9,668 bases of DNA from Chloroflexota bacterium (GTDB lineage: Bacteria > Chloroflexota > Anaerolineae > J102), in NCBI GenBank assembly GCA_013152695.1, contig JAADFV010000026.1:1-9668 (forward strand), given 5' to 3'. Position 1 is the first letter of the stretch. Every line of letters begins with the position of its first letter. The translations under genes and the position numbers were made by a program. Of this stretch, positions 5,574 to 9,668 are shown piece by piece. Below the pieces are notes generated by a model. It saw nothing but the letters and a program-made list of their open reading frames with translations, did no database searches and had not been told where the DNA came from.

Positions 5574-8500
5574 CTATGCGCGTTGCAGGGCTTTCTCTGC
5601 GACGGCATCTGTCATCTGCAACTGCTGTAACTCACGTTTCATAACGCGCAAGGCGCGTTCGGGTTCCAGACGACCATAAAGGCCGCCCAGGATGCTGACT
5701 AGATAACTGGCGTCCAGCAAGACCTCCCCTTGGGGGCGCAGAATGTGCGGTTCATCTTCGTTATACTGTACGCCTTCGGCGATAAGGCGAAGGTCGTCTA
5801 AATACCCTGGTTCTTGATCGTGGCACTTGTGATAGATCGTGCCACCGATAAGCAACACAGTTGTGGATTGATTGAAAAAATTGACACCATACTGGAGGAA
5901 ATAGGTGTCTGTTTCACGTACCGACCCCACATGTTTGGCCGTGGCCACAGATATGATTTCACGCGCCAGGAAGGAACGAACACTATTCTCTACCGGCCCG
6001 ATAGCATTGGCATGTGGATTAGCGCTGATCCAGCTCAGATAGCGGTCGAGATTCACACGCAGTCGAGAGCCATCCCGTACCGTAAAGCGACCCAACTGGT
6101 CCTTGCCAGGCCGGTAGTGAGGGAATCTGGCAGAAATAAATTGGCTGAGTCGGTAACTGAGATCGCCGTTTTGAAACTGGGGCAGTTCTTTCAAATTTTC
6201 TGCATTATAACTCAAACCGAATTTGCCTTCCACTCGACGATAAGACAGGGGTGTATTGGGTGTTTTGAGAATAGTACGCTTTACTTTTTTACGCGCATCA
6301 TCGCCAGGATAGAGGTAAAGAGGGTTGTCGAGAACCATCGAATAAAAATCTGTTGTTGCGCCACCAATATCCAGAGCGAGGATATTGCCCAGGCCTGGTT
6401 CGTTGCCGTAGCCGTGCGAGAGGAGTTGGATGCCTCGGAAACAGGCGCGAGGGGTGGGGATGAAGGGCGCATCCATATATTCTTCCACCACATCGAAGCC
6501 TTTGCCGCGAATGATGATCGTCTGAAATAGCTCGCGAATCGCCTCGTTGACTACTTCGATACGGAAGTCGTTGATTTCGGGCATTACATTGGGGGTGATG
6601 CGGTAGTCTACATTATTATCCCGACAAATACGTTCGATCTGGGCACGAACATCTCTATTGCCGGCATAGATGAAGGGCACACCGTAATCAGTGTAGGTGG
6701 CAAGATGTGCCGCTTCAGCGAGGAGACGGATGTTGTGAACTTGAGTTTCGCCATCGCCACCATAGTCGACCCCTCCCGTGATCAGGACGATCTCAGGGCC
6801 ATCTTTCAGGAAGATATTTCGAGCTTGTTCCGGTGTTAGTCTGCCTTCATAGGTTCCCACCAACTTGGCTCCGGCCGTCAAAGCAGCTAATTCTGCGGCA
6901 AAACCACTCTCTGCTTTGCTCAGCGATACCGTGACCATTTTTAGGCCTCCCTTGGCACTGGAGCAAGGCAGTCGTATGTCGAATTGTTCCATGGCCGTAC
7001 GTAAGGGCGTCCAATTATAAGTCGGTGCCCCACGGCTGTCTTGGAGACATTGTTCTAACACCCCCATACCGCTGGCCAAGCCGATACGAATATCATCTGG
7101 TGTGGTGGGTACGTAGGTGAGCTGGAAACTATCGTTGTTTGGATCGAAGATGCCCACTTTGGTGTATGTGCTGCCAAAATCTACAACAAGGACCTTACCG
7201 GTGATCTGCTTGCTGATCCCAACTTCCTGACGATATCGTTCTACGGCCTCGGCTGTGATGTCATCATCTTCAGCTTCGTCACTGATGAAGTTTTCGTCAT
7301 CAGCATGGCTGATGTTTTTGTCGAAATACCAGGGAAAACGATTACGCACCAGGTCTACTCGCGCAAATTCGCTGTCAACGGCGATACCGTCCCACTCGTA
7401 GCAACGACACATACCATCGATCACATGGGTGCGGCAGGCTCCCACCAGTTCATAGCGGCGGTCGATAACGGTGATGTGGGGTGCCTGGAACAGCCCCACC
7501 TGCATAGCTAGATCGAGAGTATCGGGGCTGATCATGCCGCATTCACCGCTGGGATAGTTGGCTTCGTCAATGAGATCGAGCAACATGGTCTCAAAGTGGC
7601 GGTCGCCGTTAGCTTCGCTGGCGGGATGGGCCCACTCCCAGAAGTTTTCTACCGTGATCTGACCTTCGTACCCACCCAAGAGAGCTAGATGCAGTAAATT
7701 GTACATTACCGCCTGTTTGAGCTCTAGCTTACGCTCGATGATTTTGGCATCCGCCCAGATGTTAGGCACATCCCCTTTGGCGAAATCATAACACACTTGT
7801 TTGACGATTTCGCACGATTCGATAATGTCGTCGGCAGAAGCCTCATGGTGTGCCTCGGAATGTGTGACGACATGAAGGATGTGTGGTTCCATGTAAAGCT
7901 GGGTGTAAACGCCGAAGGCTAGATGTCCTTTTGCCTCATTGAGGTTGGGGGGAAAGCTGGGAAGTCCGCTACGACATTGGCGGATAACATGGAAATCGAA
8001 ATGCTTTTCTAGGGGCTCGATTAGTTCGCAGGCTGCCTTCATTTTTGCGAGATCATCTAAGGCGCTGATCGAAGGTGGTAGTTCGAACATCTGCTGCATC
8101 ACATAGTTTTTTACACCTAGCTTCTGAGCGATGATGGCCACCAACACATGGTCGGTTGTCTGCATATCGTCGGAAGCATAACGTAATCCCCACTGATGCG
8201 GGTCGTTGATCTCCACGGGCTTGCCCACTTTTACCCAGTAGCGGATGGTGTCGTAGTGTTCGTCGAAGCTATCGCGAATGGAGATAGGCCCACGGCCATC
8301 GACCTCGTTGTAGAAAAAGATCGGCACCGCCGCAAAGGCCATGTTCAGATGTTCCTCCCAAAGTTTGGCCAGCTCCACCAATTCATCGGTACCGGTGTAA
8401 ATACGCGTGAGGGGGTAATTCCCCCGTTTGCTTGCTGCTTTTAAACGTTTCAGGTCGGCGATGGTGCGAATGGGGGCGCCACCTTGTCCCGCCAGATATT

Positions 8501-9329
8501 TACTGGGGTCTTCCTCTCCCCGGATAAACTTGGCAAGCAATTCTTGCGCAGTTTGGTCCGGCGCCAGGGAGACGATCTCGAAGGTGGCAGCTTCAGCCAG
8601 CTTCTCGATCGCCTTGATCGTGGGTTCGATGGTTCCGGCGGCAATACCGATATGGGCACGAATAATGGGGCGGTTTTCCCGTTCTTTCACCTGTTGGATG
8701 CGTTCCAGCAAATTGTCGGACCAGGGTTCCTCTTCCTCAGTAACGTGGCTGGTCGTGCGCCCGGAAGCAAATTCTTCCAGTTCTGCCATGCTGATATAGT
8801 CGTCGGCCACGAGGTCGAAGAAGCCCTGGAAGTGTTCTCGATCGGCAAACTCGATGCGGACATCGTCCAGATCATAGTTGCGTTCTTCTTCACGCCCGAA
8901 ACGATCCTCTTCCAAGGGCAAACCGGTCATGGCTCTGACCACGTTGGCGGCAGGCCGGAGGCCACTAAAAGCATAACGGATGCCGCTATCCCTAGGATGT
9001 AATCCGTAGATCGTGGCTTTGTCGATGAATTCGCTGATGAGCTTGTCTACGTGCAGATCACCTAAGCGCATAGAGATACCAACGATTTCGGGGCGCGCTT
9101 CTCGCACCTTTCCGATCACTTCCTCGATAGGTACTGCCGGTCCAAGCTTGACCGCAACAAAACCTTCGCCCCGGTCTTGCATCCAGTCGGCAAAGTTCTC
9201 GACACCTAAGTTGTGAACGCACTTGCCGATGGCGCCTACCATGACCCGGCGTTTGTATTGTTGCTCAGATGAGACCGACTGATCGATCGATTGCGCAGAA
9301 TTTGTTTGCTGCGGGATTTCATCACTCAT
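5574..9329 (-). CDS. Three-domain fusion: B12-binding-like, glutamate-mutase E-like barrel, and MutL/GlmL ASKHA ATPase
   Basis: A cytoplasmic protein of 1251 residues, here read as a self-contained cobalamin-dependent carbon-skeleton mutase with its own reactivating ATPase. After a polar tail (1-27), residues 28-137 form a Rossmann-like domain resembling B12-binding subunits. GKCVHNLG (35-42) sits at the DxHxxG position and keeps the cobalt-ligand histidine (H39), but C37 replaces Asp; FSG (121-123) replaces the later GG. An acidic linker follows. Residues about 216-670 resemble the glutamate mutase E-subunit barrel: TRIYTGTD (308-315) matches the Arg-containing ARHGTPD loop, and THSEA (489-493) matches KTPHEA. 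A second acidic linker spans 676-691. Residues 712-1251 are a full MutL domain with phosphate loops VVDFGSTYTKV (715-725) and LALDIGGATTDFYS (984-997), and LLIGGT (1159-1164). The ATG at 9329 has GAGAGG 9 bases upstream. The MutL part is firm, the E-like part good, the B12 domain probable; the substrate is unknown. Confidence 0.85.
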   Translation of the reverse strand: MSDEIPQQTNSAQSIDQSVSSEQQYKRRVMVGAIGKCVHNLGVENFADWMQDRGEGFVAVKLGPAVPIEEVIGKVREARPEIVGISMRLGDLHVDKLISEFIDKATIYGLHPRDSGIRYAFSGLRPAANVVRAMTGLPLEEDRFGREEERNYDLDDVRIEFADREHFQGFFDLVADDYISMAELEEFASGRTTSHVTEEEEPWSDNLLERIQQVKERENRPIIRAHIGIAAGTIEPTIKAIEKLAEAATFEIVSLAPDQTAQELLAKFIRGEEDPSKYLAGQGGAPIRTIADLKRLKAASKRGNYPLTRIYTGTDELVELAKLWEEHLNMAFAAVPIFFYNEVDGRGPISIRDSFDEHYDTIRYWVKVGKPVEINDPHQWGLRYASDDMQTTDHVLVAIIAQKLGVKNYVMQQMFELPPSISALDDLAKMKAACELIEPLEKHFDFHVIRQCRSGLPSFPPNLNEAKGHLAFGVYTQLYMEPHILHVVTHSEAHHEASADDIIESCEIVKQVCYDFAKGDVPNIWADAKIIERKLELKQAVMYNLLHLALLGGYEGQITVENFWEWAHPASEANGDRHFETMLLDLIDEANYPSGECGMISPDTLDLAMQVGLFQAPHITVIDRRYELVGACRTHVIDGMCRCYEWDGIAVDSEFARVDLVRNRFPWYFDKNISHADDENFISDEAEDDDITAEAVERYRQEVGISKQITGKVLVVDFGSTYTKVGIFDPNNDSFQLTYVPTTPDDIRIGLASGMGVLEQCLQDSRGAPTYNWTPLRTAMEQFDIRLPCSSAKGGLKMVTVSLSKAESGFAAELAALTAGAKLVGTYEGRLTPEQARNIFLKDGPEIVLITGGVDYGGDGETQVHNIRLLAEAAHLATYTDYGVPFIYAGNRDVRAQIERICRDNNVDYRITPNVMPEINDFRIEVVNEAIRELFQTIIIRGKGFDVVEEYMDAPFIPTPRACFRGIQLLSHGYGNEPGLGNILALDIGGATTDFYSMVLDNPLYLYPGDDARKKVKRTILKTPNTPLSYRRVEGKFGLSYNAENLKELPQFQNGDLSYRLSQFISARFPHYRPGKDQLGRFTVRDGSRLRVNLDRYLSWISANPHANAIGPVENSVRSFLAREIISVATAKHVGSVRETDTYFLQYGVNFFNQSTTVLLIGGTIYHKCHDQEPGYLDDLRLIAEGVQYNEDEPHILRPQGEVLLDASYLVSILGGLYGRLEPERALRVMKRELQQLQMTDAVAEKALQRA

Positions 9330-9422
9330 AAAAGTGTACCTCTCGAATTATTGGTCACAAAGGAGATGACAGTGCTGCTCTCCAGGGAGGTGGTGAGGGA
9401 AAAGATTCTCTGATCTTCGTGT

Positions 9423-9668
9423 TTAGTCAAACAATAGTAAATCGCCAAAGCGATAGGCGGCATCTACATCACGAAGAGCTTGCATGGTTTCATCCGGGCG
9501 CAAATGCGACAACATAACCAATAGAGCGTTGGCCATAGCCGTCATGCCCGAGAGGGGCAGAGTATGGGCGACCCCTTCTGTAGGTGTAATAAAGATGTAA
9601 TCGGCGCGCGTAGCCAGGGGAGATACCGGACTGTCTGTGATGGCAATGCACCGCGCTCCCCGCTTTTT
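9423..9668 (-). CDS. SIS-domain protein, probably the C-terminus of an RpiR-type regulator (5' end outside window)
   Basis: Only the last 81 residues are present, ending at TAA 9423-9425. They read RGARCIAITDSPVSPLATRADYIFITPTEG followed by a helical tail ending RFGDLLLFD. The pattern A-I-T-D-S-P-x-S-P-L-A-x-x-A-D is the second half of a SIS (sugar isomerase) fold, as found in RpiR/MurR transcription factors, where it senses phosphosugars or similar ligands. The N-terminal helix-turn-helix that would prove a regulator is off the window, so a stand-alone SIS isomerase cannot be excluded. It lies 93 bases upstream of the mutase-like gene on the same strand, with no clear terminator between, so it may belong to the same operon and control it. 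Confidence 0.75.
   Translation of the reverse strand, partial: KKRGARCIAITDSPVSPLATRADYIFITPTEGVAHTLPLSGMTAMANALLVMLSHLRPDETMQALRDVDAAYRFGDLLLFD

Noticed and set aside
5432..5608. Longest possible binding-protein frame, overlapping the mutase-like gene
   Set aside because: It would bury the lipoprotein signal peptide 59 residues in and overlap the upstream gene; a strong ribosome site marks 5431.
5814..6530. 238-codon plus-strand open frame opposite the MutL domain
   Set aside because: It lies wholly antisense to the conserved ATPase domain, its translation resembles no family I recognise, and it has no supporting context.
9330..9422. Promoter in the gap before the mutase-like gene
   Set aside because: No convincing paired -35/-10 elements on the minus strand; only the ribosome-binding site is clear.
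1..9668. CRISPR arrays, tRNA genes, transposons or attachment sites
   Set aside because: No regularly spaced repeats, cloverleaf sequences, transposase-like frames or terminal inverted repeats were seen.

Overview
Every supportable gene lies on the minus strand, so the region is read from high to low coordinates. The order is: the 3' end of a SIS-domain (RpiR-like) protein (9423-9668), a very large three-part cobalamin-mutase-like protein (5574-9329), and then a complete peptide-type ABC importer. The importer consists of a lipoprotein substrate-binding protein (3728-5431), two inner permeases (2537-3547 and 1559-2485), and two ATPases (514-1545 and 1-463, the last cut by the window edge). 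Gaps are short throughout and no convincing terminator is visible. The simplest reading is one operon or two closely linked transcription units.

The organism is probably a member of the Chloroflexota (Anaerolineae/Caldilineae-like). The main clue is the binding protein. Right after its lipobox cysteine it has a threonine/valine/glutamate repeat (KETVVV-KETVVV-EKEV) ending in a TATP stretch, a linker style very common in Chloroflexota ABC lipoproteins. GC content is moderate. This assignment is inference, not proof.

The most unusual item is the 1251-residue protein. Its N-terminal domain resembles the small B12-binding (S) subunit of glutamate mutase, but with altered signature residues. Its centre resembles the catalytic TIM-barrel E subunit of glutamate mutase. 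Its C-terminal half is a recognisable MutL/GlmL-type ASKHA ATPase, the putative chaperone/reactivase normally encoded as a separate gene between the S and E genes. One polypeptide therefore seems to hold binding subunit, catalytic subunit and repair ATPase. The layout parallels IcmF (B12 domain, G-protein chaperone and mutase fused), but with an unrelated ATPase. Substitutions at expected motif positions suggest a substrate other than glutamate.

Taken together, the window looks like an uptake-and-rearrangement module: a peptide/amino-acid-like compound is captured outside the cell, imported using ATP, and may be processed by the fused mutase, with a SIS-domain protein encoded just upstream as a possible regulator. 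The 180-base gap between binding protein and first permease carries two long stem-loops in tandem, a usual way of making more binding protein than membrane components. The gaps 464-513, 1546-1558, 2486-2536, 5432-5573 and 9330-9422 hold only ribosome-binding sites and the alternative start described below; I see no other structure in them.
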